Assembly: GCF_023634845.1 (NCBI RefSeq)
Contig: NZ_JAMLJL010000005.1
Span: forward strand, 211,346 to 275,345
Source of the DNA: Flavobacterium amniphilum
GTDB lineage: Bacteria > Bacteroidota > Bacteroidia > Flavobacteriales > Flavobacteriaceae
Length of the DNA stretch: 64,000 nucleotides
Direction: 5' to 3'
The notes under the pieces are model-generated. The model did no database searches. It was not told where the DNA came from and was given only the letters and a program-made list of their open reading frames with translations. Below, in pieces: positions 30,809 to 40,523 of this stretch. Each line of letters opens with the position of its first letter. The first letter of the stretch is position 1. Position numbers and translations under genes: made by a program.

Positions 30809-32462
30809 AGACATTGGCAAAGCCTTCAGAGACCAACTCAACACGCTGGAGAAAAGTCCGGGCAATGACTTATGGGCCAAAATAGAACAGGACCTCGATA
30901 CCAAAAAGAAAAACAGACGCTTTATCTGGCTGTTTGTACTTCTTTTCAGCCTGGGAATTGGTTTTGGAGCCTATCAGTATACATTCAACGGAAACGGTGC
31001 AAACAGCATTGGGGTTGGAGCTGATCAGAACGGAATACAAACAACGAGGTCAAACAATACGGGGTCTGTTGCTACGGATAAAACCAATACCAACCAAAAT
31101 AGTCTGACTGTAACTTCAGAACAAGCGGCATTGGATGAAACGGAAATCCCAACAGCAAGCGGATCAACGTTGAAACCAACTGACGGAAATGAAAACAATC
31201 CATCGGAAACAACTCTGGAGCAGGAAAAAAACAATGCCAAAACGCAACCGGCTGCAGCAATAAAAAAGAACCCAAAAACGGCTGCTGTCCCAACAGATAA
31301 CACCCCGCAGGGAAAACAAACCGGAACTACAGGAAAAACCATCTACACCCGTGAAGCCACCAGAGTCAGCGTGACCAACAAACGACTGGTTAAATCGACA
31401 CCGGAATATGATGAATATGAAGTGGTGAAAACCTACACCTATGTCGTGAAAAAGAAACAACCGGTTTACAAAACCAAAGCCAAACCGACGGCAGCCGTGA
31501 AGGCTAAAACAAAACCGGTGACAAAACACTACAAATCAACCGCTAAGAAAAAACCAGCGGCCAAAAAACAAATTCAAGAAAAAAACAACAGGTTCTTAAA
31601 GCAAAAAGATAAATCCGAAACTACTATTACAGTGCCAACAGACAGTCAGATTATTCCTGTTGATACTAAAAAGACCATTGGTTTCACTGAATCAAAAGAC
31701 AGCCTCCCGGCAGTTGACAGCGTTGTGGTGAAAAAAACACAGGTAAAGAAAAAAGAACTCGTGGTAAAGCCTGTTAAAAAAGATTCGGTGCCAAAGGCAG
31801 AGCCGGGAACATTCGGGATCTTCGGGTACGGTTCTCCTACCCTGTCCTATACCATGGGAAAGAATTCTGTGCTGGACAGCCGTTTGGATAACAATAAAAA
31901 ATCAACAGACGTGACCTTCAGCTATGGTGCCTATTTATGTTATACAAGTGGCGGAAAACTCAGTGCGCGCATTGGCTATGCCAAAACCAACCTGAATTTC
32001 AAAACCGGAAATGTACCCGTAAACACAACCGATTACCAGAATATCAGTTACAATGACGGATTTTCAAATGCTGTGATCTACAACCAGTCGGGCCAATCGG
32101 AATCGATGACACTGATTCAGGACATCTCCTATTCGGAAATCCCGCTGGAACTCAAATACCGGTTACTGGACAAAAAAATCGGGATCAATGCCATCGGCGG
32201 ATTCAGTTATCTGTTCCTTGGCGGTAATAAAGTAACGGCGCGTACGGCAAACGGCCATGAATACGAAATCGGAAGAACCAAAAACCTGATGGATTCCTCG
32301 TTTGGACTCAATATCGGCTTCGGACTGGATTACAAAATCTGGAAAAAAATTAAATTCAACCTAGAGCCCATGGTCAAATACAATTTGAAAAGTTACCACA
32401 GCGGCGGAAAAACCAATATACTTTCATTAAATGTCCTGACCGGATTGCAATTGGAGCTCTGA
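30795..32462 (+). CDS. Putative anti-sigma factor fused to outer-membrane barrel
   Basis: A 555-residue protein. A short cytosolic segment (1-41; FRDQLNTLEKSPGNDLWAKIEQDLD) is followed by one transmembrane helix (about 42-61). Next comes a ~270-residue low-complexity linker rich in Thr, Lys, Pro and Gln (for example VVKKKQPVYKTKAKPTAAVK), and then a C-terminal region (about 340-555) with alternating aromatic beta strands like small outer-membrane porin-type barrels. The N-terminal W-x-KI-x-QDLD pattern is common in Bacteroidota proteins encoded after sigma factors. A chain anchored in both membranes is implied, with a linker long enough to cross the periplasm. Its role as anti-sigma is inferred from the overlap. 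Confidence 0.7.
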   Translation: MENSKDIGKAFRDQLNTLEKSPGNDLWAKIEQDLDTKKKNRRFIWLFVLLFSLGIGFGAYQYTFNGNGANSIGVGADQNGIQTTRSNNTGSVATDKTNTNQNSLTVTSEQAALDETEIPTASGSTLKPTDGNENNPSETTLEQEKNNAKTQPAAAIKKNPKTAAVPTDNTPQGKQTGTTGKTIYTREATRVSVTNKRLVKSTPEYDEYEVVKTYTYVVKKKQPVYKTKAKPTAAVKAKTKPVTKHYKSTAKKKPAAKKQIQEKNNRFLKQKDKSETTITVPTDSQIIPVDTKKTIGFTESKDSLPAVDSVVVKKTQVKKKELVVKPVKKDSVPKAEPGTFGIFGYGSPTLSYTMGKNSVLDSRLDNNKKSTDVTFSYGAYLCYTSGGKLSARIGYAKTNLNFKTGNVPVNTTDYQNISYNDGFSNAVIYNQSGQSESMTLIQDISYSEIPLELKYRLLDKKIGINAIGGFSYLFLGGNKVTARTANGHEYEIGRTKNLMDSSFGLNIGFGLDYKIWKKIKFNLEPMVKYNLKSYHSGGKTNILSLNVLTGLQLEL

Positions 32463-32507
32463 GGGTAAACCAAAAAAAGTTTGATCCTTTACTTTTAAAT
32501 AAATCTT

Positions 32508-32951
32508 ATGAAAAACCGGAAAAACTATTTTGCCATTGCAGGCGTTGCAATGGTAACGGCTCTCTCATGCCTTTCCTGTATCCCGGAAGAAGAAGGATAC
32601 AATAAACCTAACATTTACCAGAACCGTTGCATTTACATCGATGATGCCTCTTCGATCCGCACCATAACACCTTTCAGTACTGATCCCTGCAGCTTACCCG
32701 AACGGAAATGCGAACTGGGATTACAACGATCGGCTCCCTATCGTTTTTTTGTCCACGGAAAAGAAACATATGCCAGATGGATCATCAATTCCGGTTCAGG
32801 ATTGACATTTAAGAACGGTGCCACAACGGTAAACGGTTCGGTAGTCACGGTTTATTTTGCCAAAAACTTCAAAGAAGGCACCATCAAGGCATTTGGCAAT
32901 GATCCCCAAGGCGGTAATTATGCCATAGTCCTGACCATCAGAAAAAAATAA
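32508..32951 (+). CDS. Lipoprotein of unknown function
   Basis: A 147-residue lipoprotein (MKNRKNYFAIAGVAMVTALSCLSC). The mature part has a Cys pair (NRCIYID, DPCSLPERKCEL) and a C-terminal all-beta section (FKNGATTVNGSVVTVYFAKN, GGNYAIVLTI) like a PKD or Ig-like domain. It lies 46 bp after the anti-sigma/barrel gene and is probably in the same transcription unit. No family was recognised. Confidence 0.6.
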   Translation: MKNRKNYFAIAGVAMVTALSCLSCIPEEEGYNKPNIYQNRCIYIDDASSIRTITPFSTDPCSLPERKCELGLQRSAPYRFFVHGKETYARWIINSGSGLTFKNGATTVNGSVVTVYFAKNFKEGTIKAFGNDPQGGNYAIVLTIRKK

Positions 32952-32977
32952 ATTTGTTCAATTCATACTTAGTCCTT

Positions 32978-33046
32978 ACGGAAAGCACGTATGCAATACC
33001 TGTACTTATCAGTTTGTACAGTGTTCTTGTATACACCGCTTTCCGT
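32978..33046. other. Inverted repeat in the 33 kb gap
   Basis: ACGGAAAGC at 32978-32986 and GCTTTCCGT at 33038-33046 enclose 51 bp that hold two shorter GTAC/GTATAC palindromes. It lacks a good T-run, so it may be a structured leader or weak terminator. Confidence 0.4.
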
Positions 33047-33199
33047 TTTGGTACTTCTAAAGTTTTCCTTCTTCCTTTTTAAAAACAAATATTCCATCCT
33101 TAAGTTGTCATATTGTAAATAAGGTGTTTTCCCTTTTTGTTATACCAAGTAAATTCTTACTTTTAAACAATCAAAAAAACAACTAACAAACGTAAATTA

Positions 33200-33622
33200 A
33201 TGGAAACATTTGTAACGCAAAAGCCAAAAATATCAAAGCTGTTTGTACAGGTCCGTGTTTTTTACACCGATTTAGCGCGTACATGGGTAATCAGGGAAGA
33301 AGCCAATTCAGACACTCCGCAAAAAGTAACCCTTAAGGATTCGATTCCCGGAAACGGAAACATTGATTTCTTCGAAGCCGGACCTACCAAACTATTTGCC
33401 GACCAGAATAATATCGGGATCATTACGTATCTGGACATCCATAAAGTGGACAATGTGGACGATTTCATTTCAAATTTAAAAATCGAATACCAAATCGTGG
33501 AAGACGACGACATTCCGGGTCATTTCTTCGAAAACAAAACCTATACCTGCAAGAAAGAAGAAATGCTCGTTTCGCCATCGAAAGAAAGTTTATTAATCAC
33601 CAAAGTAATCCAGATACAATGA
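33200..33622 (+). CDS. Hypothetical 140-residue cytosolic protein
   Basis: No signal peptide or membrane segment. The middle is rich in Asp (DIHKVDNVDDFISNLKIEYQIVEDDDIPGHFF). Its stop overlaps the start of the outer-membrane protein gene by four bases (ATGA), so the two are coupled. The family is unknown. The strand pattern suggests a beta-rich single domain. Confidence 0.6.
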   Translation: METFVTQKPKISKLFVQVRVFYTDLARTWVIREEANSDTPQKVTLKDSIPGNGNIDFFEAGPTKLFADQNNIGIITYLDIHKVDNVDDFISNLKIEYQIVEDDDIPGHFFENKTYTCKKEEMLVSPSKESLLITKVIQIQ

Positions 33623-34719
33623 GACAGTCTTTTATCACACTGAGTCTGTTATTCAGTTCCTTGTTTTCATTTGCCCAGGCACCGGGGGAAATCACCGTTA
33701 AAGATCTGGAGCTGCCGAGTGCACCGGCATTTGCCCTGTTGGATTACTCACCCACCAGTATTACTTCACCCACAACCACACAGGCCCTGACCCTGAGTTT
33801 GCTTAATGCTGTCAATTCTTCTGAAGGGTTTCCGGCAAATTATGCATTGGAATTCTCTCCGTACTGGGTATTCCGCAACAAGAGCAAGAACTTTACCGAT
33901 CACTTTGACCAGGAACAAAACAAGAAATATTCCAAGCCGTATAAAAACATGTCGGTTTCTTTTGCCTCTGTCAAAAAAGACACCATCCAGAATGTTTCCG
34001 TAGGGATCCGTACCAATCTTTTTACCATAAACCGCGATGAAAAGACAGCACGTATAAAAGCATTGCACGGTCAGCTTGCCCGGTTTGCCAAAACCGTGGA
34101 TGCCGCAATCGCGCCACTCACGGTAGAACCCAAGCTTGGAAGCCCGGAATACAATGTGATCATGATGAAAAGAATGGAACAGATGGAAAAACTGCAAAAA
34201 TTTGCAACCCTCCGCGACTCGATTTATCAAAGTCTGGACGAAATCACTCCCATCAAACCCTTATTCTCCATCGATGCTGCGGTGGCTTATAATCATTTCT
34301 TCGACGGGAATCAGTTTGCTTCCGGAAAATTCGGAAAATTTGGTGCCTGGACGACGTTGAGTGAAAACTTCATCCTGACCGGAGACAACAACTACCTTTC
34401 CTTATACCAGTATGCCCGCTTTTTGAAAAGCGAAATGGATTACAATGCCACAACCGGTTTATATGAAAAAGATGAGGACTTTGACATTGGAACCAAAGTT
34501 GAATTCCAATTTGATAAACTGTCGGTGGGTTATGAATATATCAAACGCCTGAGTGAATCCGGCAACTACCGTTCAGTGGGTAATATCAAATATATTTTGA
34601 GTGAAAGCTTTGTGCTGAACGGCGGCTTCGGTAAAAACTTCGAACATACTGATAATCTGGTTTCTTTTTTAGGGATTAGTTGGGGTATCAGTGCCAATAA
34701 TAAGATTAAAGTGAACTAG
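33619..34719 (+). CDS. Outer-membrane protein of unknown function
   Basis: A 366-residue protein with a signal peptide ([20 protein letters not shown]). It has beta strands of alternating aromatic and polar residues ([66 protein letters not shown]) that fit an outer-membrane barrel. A helical insert (about 140-200, with [14 protein letters not shown]) interrupts it. It ends without the C-terminal Phe typical of many barrels. It is encoded with the overlapping 140-residue gene, which may be its partner. Confidence 0.65.
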   Translation: MRQSFITLSLLFSSLFSFAQAPGEITVKDLELPSAPAFALLDYSPTSITSPTTTQALTLSLLNAVNSSEGFPANYALEFSPYWVFRNKSKNFTDHFDQEQNKKYSKPYKNMSVSFASVKKDTIQNVSVGIRTNLFTINRDEKTARIKALHGQLARFAKTVDAAIAPLTVEPKLGSPEYNVIMMKRMEQMEKLQKFATLRDSIYQSLDEITPIKPLFSIDAAVAYNHFFDGNQFASGKFGKFGAWTTLSENFILTGDNNYLSLYQYARFLKSEMDYNATTGLYEKDEDFDIGTKVEFQFDKLSVGYEYIKRLSESGNYRSVGNIKYILSESFVLNGGFGKNFEHTDNLVSFLGISWGISANNKIKVN

Positions 34720-34725
34720 ATTATT

Positions 34726-34797
34726 GTGGTTTCGGCTCCGCTCAACCACCTTTCTCTCACTATAACTCAGCCTATCGAAATATAAAAGCCACAATAC
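34726..34797. repeat. Palindromic repeat upstream of GIY-YIG gene
   Basis: GTGGTTTCGGCTCCGCTCAA then CCACC: a GGTGGTT/AACCACC palindrome, followed by a degraded CTCAGCCTATCGAAATAT unit, ending 21 bp before the nuclease start. Confidence 0.8.
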
Positions 34798-34817
34798 AAT
34801 TAAACAAAGACGAAGCC

Positions 34818-35132
34818 ATGAAAGGTTATATGTATATTTTAGAATGTGCAGATGGAAGCTATTATACTGGTAGCACAATAGATTTAAACAAAAGATTGGA
34901 AGAACATCAAAACGGTGAAGGTGCAAACCACACCAAAAAAAGATTACCTGTCAAGCTTATTTATTTTGAAGAATATCAACATGTCTATGAAGCTTTCTAT
35001 CGTGAAAAACAAGTACAAGGTTGGAGTAGAAAAAAGAAAGAAGCTTTGATTGAAAAGAATGATAATTTATTAAAAATTGCTTCAGAATGCATGAATGATT
35101 CACATTTTAAAAATCTCAAGGAAAAAAAATGA
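34818..35132 (+). CDS. GIY-YIG nuclease, YhbQ/UPF0213 type
   Basis: A 104-residue single-domain nuclease. The GIY and YIG elements are MYIL (Y6) and YYTG (Y16); the catalytic Arg is R26 (NKRLEEH) and the metal-binding Glu is E63 (YREKQVQGW). The blocks [20 protein letters not shown] and [11 protein letters not shown] are those of the stand-alone family found widely in Bacteroidota. The family has weak structure-specific DNase activity in known members, and its role is unclear. Palindromic GGTGGTT repeats flank the gene; the first downstream palindrome begins at 35133, the base right after the TGA stop. Confidence 0.9.
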   Translation: MKGYMYILECADGSYYTGSTIDLNKRLEEHQNGEGANHTKKRLPVKLIYFEEYQHVYEAFYREKQVQGWSRKKKEALIEKNDNLLKIASECMNDSHFKNLKEKK

Positions 35133-35378
35133 GGTGGTTTCGGCTCCGCTCAACCACCATCAACTCCGCTCAACCACCATCGGTTACGATCAAACCTTAT
35201 CGTTTACGGTGGCTGAGCGGAGTCGAAGCCACATTCTCTTCGGTGGTTTCGGCTCCGCTCAACCACCATCGGTTACGATCAACACCTTATCAGGAATACG
35301 GTGGCTGAGCGGAGCCGAAGCCACATTCTCTTCGGTGGCTTCGGTACTTCGACAGGCTCAGTAACCAATTCAGCCACC
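35133..35378. repeat. Palindrome cluster downstream of GIY-YIG gene
   Basis: Five or more GGTGGTT.../...AACCACC or GGTGGCT.../...AGCCAC palindromes in both orientations, with GCTCCGCTC centres, and one with a CTTCGACAGGCTCAG centre. Short spacers such as CATCGGTTACGATCAA recur. There is no gene here. Confidence 0.85.
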
Positions 35379-35383
35379 GGGAC

Positions 35384-37639
35384 TTATCTCAAAACCGGAA
35401 TATTAATCGTACTGTTACTGTACCATTTTATTTCCATCGGAACGGCGGCATCTTGCATCGTTTCATCACTCACATCCTTTCCGGTACCGTAATTCACCTG
35501 CCAGTTCGGGTTTTTGTTCACGCCCATTACAATCACAATACGGCTTCCTTTCTGCAATTGTTTAGAAGTAATGAACGTATTATTGATGTTGATGGTTTCA
35601 ACCGTATTGGGCTTCAACAGCTTTCTTTTGCTTCTGTCTTCGGCATAACTGGCCCTTTGCAGGTTGTTGCTCAAGGCAAAATAATGGTTGTCGGCTGTTT
35701 TCTCATACAATTGGATGGCAATGTCCATATCCTTTTTATTAGTCCTTACTTTCAGTGAAGCCGATAACGAACCGCTAATCGTCAACGGTTCTTCGATAGG
35801 GTTACTTTCGAATACCAGCATTTGTTTTTCTGTATCCAGTGTCGCGTTATCTATTGCCCGGAAGCTGCACACATCGGTACTTTTAAACAGGTTTACCTCA
35901 CTCCTGTCTTTGAAGTCAACCGTTTGGGAAATAGTATCAAGCTTTTCAGGACCTGCTTTCACTAACTGGCCTTGACGGTCTCCGGTACCTAAATAAAAAG
36001 TAAGGGTTTCATTGTGCATTTGCTGTAGCTTACCCACATGTTTCCATTCGTTTTTACCCATCACCTGGAAATTGACTTTATCTTTTAAAATCTCCGGACG
36101 TTTGCCGTCTTTTAAGATGTAATCAAACCATTCAAAAATAAGATCGTTGATGTTGATCTGGGCCGCCGCATCAATTTCGTAACCACCCAGCGTACTTTTA
36201 GGAAATCCCTGAGCGCCGCCATGGTCATAAGGCCCGATAACCAGATAATAATTATCGTTTTTATTCCACTTCTGGTATTCTTTATAATAATACATGGCGC
36301 CCAACTGGTCGTCGTCATAATACCCTGTAGTGGTTAGTATCGGGATATTGATATTCGCAAAAGCCTCCTTCTGTGGGGTCATGTTCTTCCAGTAGCTGTC
36401 GTAAGAAGGATGATCGAGCCATCGTTGGAACAAAGGTGAAGGTTTACCCTCAATTTTGTCCAGCGATCGGAAACTCTTACCGTTTGTATAGTAATCGGCA
36501 AAAATTGATTCCCATTTGGAATTGTTTTCAAAGTCGGCAGCATCAGTCATTTTATTATTCGAAACAAAGCGGATCCACGACAAGGCATAGCCCATAAAAA
36601 CATTGTTCTGCATCGGAAAATCGATACCGGCACCCACGGCCACCTGCGGTATAATCGTTTTGAGTGCCGGGTGCACCTTTTTCATGGCACTCCATTGGCT
36701 AAAACCTAAGTAACTCCCACCATACATTCCGATCTTGCCGTTGCACCAAGACTGCTTGCTCACCCAGTCCAAAATATGATACGCATCGTCACCGTCGTGT
36801 TCATACGGCTCAATCGGGTCATTGCTCAAGCGCTTCCCACGGGTATTGGCCATAAAGCCCACATAACCATTGTCAACCATTTCTTTACACAGACTAAGTT
36901 CAATGCCGGCATAAATATTATACATCATAACAACCGGTTGTGGACCGTTTATATTTTTGTTCCGGACCATCGTACCGGCAATGGTACTGCCATTTGGAAG
37001 CGTGATGATGATGTTCTCGTCAATTAGATATTTTTCGGCTTCTATTGCAGCAATGAACTGCTTTCCGAGCGCCAAGGTTACGGCTGATGTGTTATAAGCA
37101 CAATACGCCCTGCACAAATCCACGGCATCCTTTACGGTTATGCTGTCGTGGACACTGATATCTTTCAACTTCAGTTCCAAAGTGATTTTCCTTCCCTTCA
37201 AGTTGGTATTATAAAAATAGCCGACGGATGTATGCCCTTCATTATTTAAGGAATTATACAGGGAATGGAAGTTTCTTTTGAAGTTGGATTCAAATTCAGT
37301 TGGTGTTTTCGGTTGGCTGCTGGCAGTTTTCGCATATACCCTATAGCCAAAACCCAAATGATTTTTAGTGATACTGTCCCCGAAAGTCACCATCTCCAAT
37401 TGGTTCAGGGTCGTCTCAATGGCTTTATATCTTTTGGCGGTAAGCTCCAGACGGAACAAATTATCGAGGTAGGCTGCTTTGTCTGCTTCCTTATACAGAG
37501 CAATTGCTTTTTCGGCCAGGGCCGGAATATTTTTGGCCATAGCCGTGCTGTCGGCATACTGTTCCTTCGGGAAATATATTTTTTGTGCCCATCCGGTTGT
37601 GGTACAACAAACCAACAGTAAAAGGATTCTTTGTATCAT
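35384..37639 (-). CDS. CocE/NonD-family X-Pro dipeptidyl-peptidase-like hydrolase
   Basis: A 751-residue secreted protein (signal peptide 1-18). An unusual N-terminal helical region (about 20-200) precedes the alpha/beta hydrolase domain, which has the nucleophile S309 in GMYGGSYLGFSQW, the acid in TTGYYDDDQLGA (D442-444) and H473 in GPYDHGGAQGF. A C-terminal jelly-roll domain (about 520-745; GSLSASLKVRTNKKDMD) completes the CocE/PepX layout. Relatives cleave esters, glutaryl-type amides or X-Pro dipeptides. The substrate is unknown. No neighbour points to a pathway. Confidence 0.85.
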   Translation of the reverse strand: MIQRILLLLVCCTTTGWAQKIYFPKEQYADSTAMAKNIPALAEKAIALYKEADKAAYLDNLFRLELTAKRYKAIETTLNQLEMVTFGDSITKNHLGFGYRVYAKTASSQPKTPTEFESNFKRNFHSLYNSLNNEGHTSVGYFYNTNLKGRKITLELKLKDISVHDSITVKDAVDLCRAYCAYNTSAVTLALGKQFIAAIEAEKYLIDENIIITLPNGSTIAGTMVRNKNINGPQPVVMMYNIYAGIELSLCKEMVDNGYVGFMANTRGKRLSNDPIEPYEHDGDDAYHILDWVSKQSWCNGKIGMYGGSYLGFSQWSAMKKVHPALKTIIPQVAVGAGIDFPMQNNVFMGYALSWIRFVSNNKMTDAADFENNSKWESIFADYYTNGKSFRSLDKIEGKPSPLFQRWLDHPSYDSYWKNMTPQKEAFANINIPILTTTGYYDDDQLGAMYYYKEYQKWNKNDNYYLVIGPYDHGGAQGFPKSTLGGYEIDAAAQININDLIFEWFDYILKDGKRPEILKDKVNFQVMGKNEWKHVGKLQQMHNETLTFYLGTGDRQGQLVKAGPEKLDTISQTVDFKDRSEVNLFKSTDVCSFRAIDNATLDTEKQMLVFESNPIEEPLTISGSLSASLKVRTNKKDMDIAIQLYEKTADNHYFALSNNLQRASYAEDRSKRKLLKPNTVETININNTFITSKQLQKGSRIVIVMGVNKNPNWQVNYGTGKDVSDETMQDAAVPMEIKWYSNSTINIPVLR

Positions 37640-38176
37640 GATTTAGTTTTTTGATTGCGTACCAAAAATAGTAATAATTTCTTACGTTTTTTTTGAGTTA
37701 TGAGTTATTAGTAATTAGTGAAGAGTAATTAGTCCTTAGTGTCTTAAAAGGAAAATTATCTAAAAAAACAGAGTTAAAGAATGGGTGAAGCTCGTCTTTT
37801 TTTTGAGTTATAGGTTATGAATTATGAGTTGAATCGGAGTATTGAAGTTTTATTTCTTCAGGTGGTTTCGACTACGCTCAACCACCCCAATACACTCTTA
37901 TAGCAGAACGTTTCCAGTATATAGTTTTCAATCTTTTAATCTAATATGTGGCAATTTCATTTTTAATTTTCTTTTTGCCACAGTTTTATGGTGACTGAAC
38001 TGGTTACTGAGCCTGTCGAAGTATGGTTGCTGAGCCTGTCGAAGTATGGTTGCTGAGCCTGTCGAAGTATGAAGCCAAATTATCTTAGGTGGCTTCGAGA
38101 ACCTCAGCCACCGTCGAGAACACTTCGACTAGCTCAATATGATACCTCAACCACCAGCTTCAATACACCAACAAAT
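37640..38176. repeat. Repeat island, 37.6-38.2 kb
   Basis: No gene. It holds GTTATRA heptamers (37694-37706, 37801-37830), a GGTGGTT/AACCACC palindrome (37861-37886), half a GTGGCAA element (37947-37982), three 23-bp TGAGCCTGTCGAAGTATGGT units (about 38003-38070), and a degraded GGTGGCTTCGAGAACCTCAG palindrome (38089). Confidence 0.85.
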
Positions 38177-38206
38177 AAAAAATCCACCGGCATAGGTGGA
38201 TTTTTT
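38177..38206. terminator. Terminator of the antiporter gene
   Basis: AAAAAATCCACC and GGTGGATTTTTT with a GGCATA loop, directly downstream of the minus-strand stop at 38210. Confidence 0.9.
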
Positions 38207-38209
38207 ATT

Positions 38210-40489
38210 TTAAGATGTTTTATCTGATATGATTAGCGTTGACGGGATATCCGGCAGCCACATACTTTTCGATTCGATGAGTTTCTTCCAACTGTCTATT
38301 GAAATGATCATTAAGTCCTGTCCGGTTAAAAAATCTTTTTCAACCGCTCTCTGGTTCTGCAACGTGATATGGTTCGGGGCGTTTTGTTCAATTGCCCTGA
38401 TTTTTTCTTTGATTTCCGCATTGTTCTTTATCTGTCCGGCAGCATCCAAAATTACGATCTGTGCGCCCGAGTTATGGATCAGCTTTTGGGCATAATTGAT
38501 CAGAAAACTGTCATTGGCATCAAAAACCGGAATAAAAATACGTTCGGTTTTGGAAAAATCCTTATCAATCAATATTCCAACCGGAATGTTTGCTTTTGAT
38601 AATATGAAACGGGTACGCTCATCAAAGAAAGAATTATCAAATAAATTTTCTTTTCCCGTAACCGTATTGATTAATTTTTCCGGGTTGATGATCCTTGTTG
38701 TGAAGCCCAACACTTTCCCTAACAGTGTGCCCTGATAAATGGATTCCCCCAAACCGATTAACAGTAAATCATAATCCCCTTTATTGGCCACTGCCGTAAT
38801 ATCGGTATCGATATCGGTTGAGACTTTGAACAGCGTGGTTATTTTCCGGTTCAGTGTTTCCGATTCTTCCACCACTTCCTTAAAACTGTCCGTTTCATAC
38901 TGATCGGTATCGTAGTGGTGCATTTCCTCAACAGGCGTCAGGTGCATACCGGTGAGTACCGCGTTGTTGTTCAGTTTCTTTGTCAAATTGTTCGCCAGTT
39001 TGAGCAATGTCCTGCCGGACTCGGGTGTACCGAATGAAAACAGGATTTTGTATTTACTGGTTTCCTTCACTTCCACCGGGATTTCGGCGGTTTTGGATTT
39101 GAATGCCCAATTAATCAGGTCTAAAGCCGGACCGGTCATAAAAGTGGTGACCAAAGCCATGATCACCATCATCGAGAAAACTTCAGGAGTCAGGACACCC
39201 AAATCGTATCCGATGTTCAAAACCACCAGCTCCATCAGTCCGCGGGTATTCATCAGCGCCCCGATTGACAAGCTGTCTTTCCAGTTCTGGCCGACGAATT
39301 TTGCCGCCAGTGCACTTCCGAAAAATTTACCCACAACCGCTACCAATATGATCAAACCGGTTATTTTCCACAAATTACCGTCGTTCAATAAACCAATCTG
39401 CGTGCGCAACCCGGTGAAAACAAAAAATAACGGGAGCAGTAAAACCAAAGCAACATCTTCAATTTTTTCGATGAACAGGTTACGGAATCTCATATTATCG
39501 GGCATAATCGCTCCTGTCATAAAAGCCCCGAACAAAGCATGGATACCAATCACTTCCGTTGCATACGCCGAAATAATCAGTGTCAGGAAGAAAATCGCCA
39601 CCACCGGCTTGCTCATGTTGTCTTTTGTAGCGTGCAGGTCACCTACCCTTTTAAGGAAAGGACGTACCACTTTGATCATGGCCAACACATAAACAGCCGC
39701 CAGGAAAATAGTATAAAAAGAACTCACCACCGAGCCGGCTTTCACAATGGCAATCACTGCGGCCAGTATACACCAGGCCGTAATATCATCGGCAGCGGCA
39801 CAGGTAATGGCAACCGTACCCAGTTTTGTCTTATTGAGATTGCGTTCCTGCACAATCCTTGCCAGAACAGGGAAAGCAGTGATACTCATCGCAATTCCCA
39901 TGAACAGGGCGAACGATAAAAACTGTACGCCTTCCGGTGCAAATGAATGGTAAATGAAGTATGCCAATCCCATCCCCAGGGCAAACGGAATGATAATACT
40001 CGCATGGCTGATCACCACTGCATCATGTGCCTTGTTCTTCAGTATTTTAATGTCAAGCTCCATTCCTACTATGAACATGAAGAGTATTAACCCGATCTGG
40101 CTTAAAAATTTAAGATTGCCCAATGATTCTTCGGGGAAAAATACGGCTGAAAATTCAGGGAAATACATTCCCACCAGCGACGGCCCCAAGACAATACCGG
40201 CGATCATCTCCCCGATCACCGTGGGCTGTCCGATTTTGGTACAAATCCATCCGAATAATTTGGCCACCATCACAATCGTCACAATCTGCGCCAGTAAAAC
40301 GGCCAGCGGATGCTCGAAATTATGTGTCAAAGCTTCCGTAAAACTGGACCATTGGCTTTGGTTTGAAACCACTGCCTTAATATTTTTGCCCTCTTCCAGT
40401 TTTGTACCGTATATGATAATCCAGTACATCAACGCCGAAAAAGCGCCTATTACACCTACATAAAAGAAACTGTTTTTAAATTTTCCCAT
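38210..40489 (-). CDS. CPA2-family cation/proton antiporter
   Basis: A 759-residue protein with an initial helix, then about 12 membrane helices (residues ~55-450) of the Na+/H+ exchanger type (GEMIAGIVLGPSLVG, FMFIVGMELDIKILK, TCAAADDITAWCILA with the ion-binding Asp pair, GALMNTRGLMELVVLNIG). The C-terminal ~280 residues contain two universal-stress-protein-like segments (YKILFSFGTPESGRTLLKLA; FIPVFDANDSFLINYAQKLI), which may sense nucleotides. Such proteins exchange K+ or Na+ for H+ in pH and salt homeostasis. Confidence 0.9.
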   Translation of the reverse strand: MGKFKNSFFYVGVIGAFSALMYWIIIYGTKLEEGKNIKAVVSNQSQWSSFTEALTHNFEHPLAVLLAQIVTIVMVAKLFGWICTKIGQPTVIGEMIAGIVLGPSLVGMYFPEFSAVFFPEESLGNLKFLSQIGLILFMFIVGMELDIKILKNKAHDAVVISHASIIIPFALGMGLAYFIYHSFAPEGVQFLSFALFMGIAMSITAFPVLARIVQERNLNKTKLGTVAITCAAADDITAWCILAAVIAIVKAGSVVSSFYTIFLAAVYVLAMIKVVRPFLKRVGDLHATKDNMSKPVVAIFFLTLIISAYATEVIGIHALFGAFMTGAIMPDNMRFRNLFIEKIEDVALVLLLPLFFVFTGLRTQIGLLNDGNLWKITGLIILVAVVGKFFGSALAAKFVGQNWKDSLSIGALMNTRGLMELVVLNIGYDLGVLTPEVFSMMVIMALVTTFMTGPALDLINWAFKSKTAEIPVEVKETSKYKILFSFGTPESGRTLLKLANNLTKKLNNNAVLTGMHLTPVEEMHHYDTDQYETDSFKEVVEESETLNRKITTLFKVSTDIDTDITAVANKGDYDLLLIGLGESIYQGTLLGKVLGFTTRIINPEKLINTVTGKENLFDNSFFDERTRFILSKANIPVGILIDKDFSKTERIFIPVFDANDSFLINYAQKLIHNSGAQIVILDAAGQIKNNAEIKEKIRAIEQNAPNHITLQNQRAVEKDFLTGQDLMIISIDSWKKLIESKSMWLPDIPSTLIISDKTS

Positions 40490-40523
40490 GGATATGCCTT
40501 TATTATTTTGTCTGATTCATTAT

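Noticed and set aside
38952..39692. 246-codon plus-strand frame opposite the antiporter
   Set aside because: Antisense shadow of membrane-helix codons; the minus-strand antiporter has clear motifs throughout.
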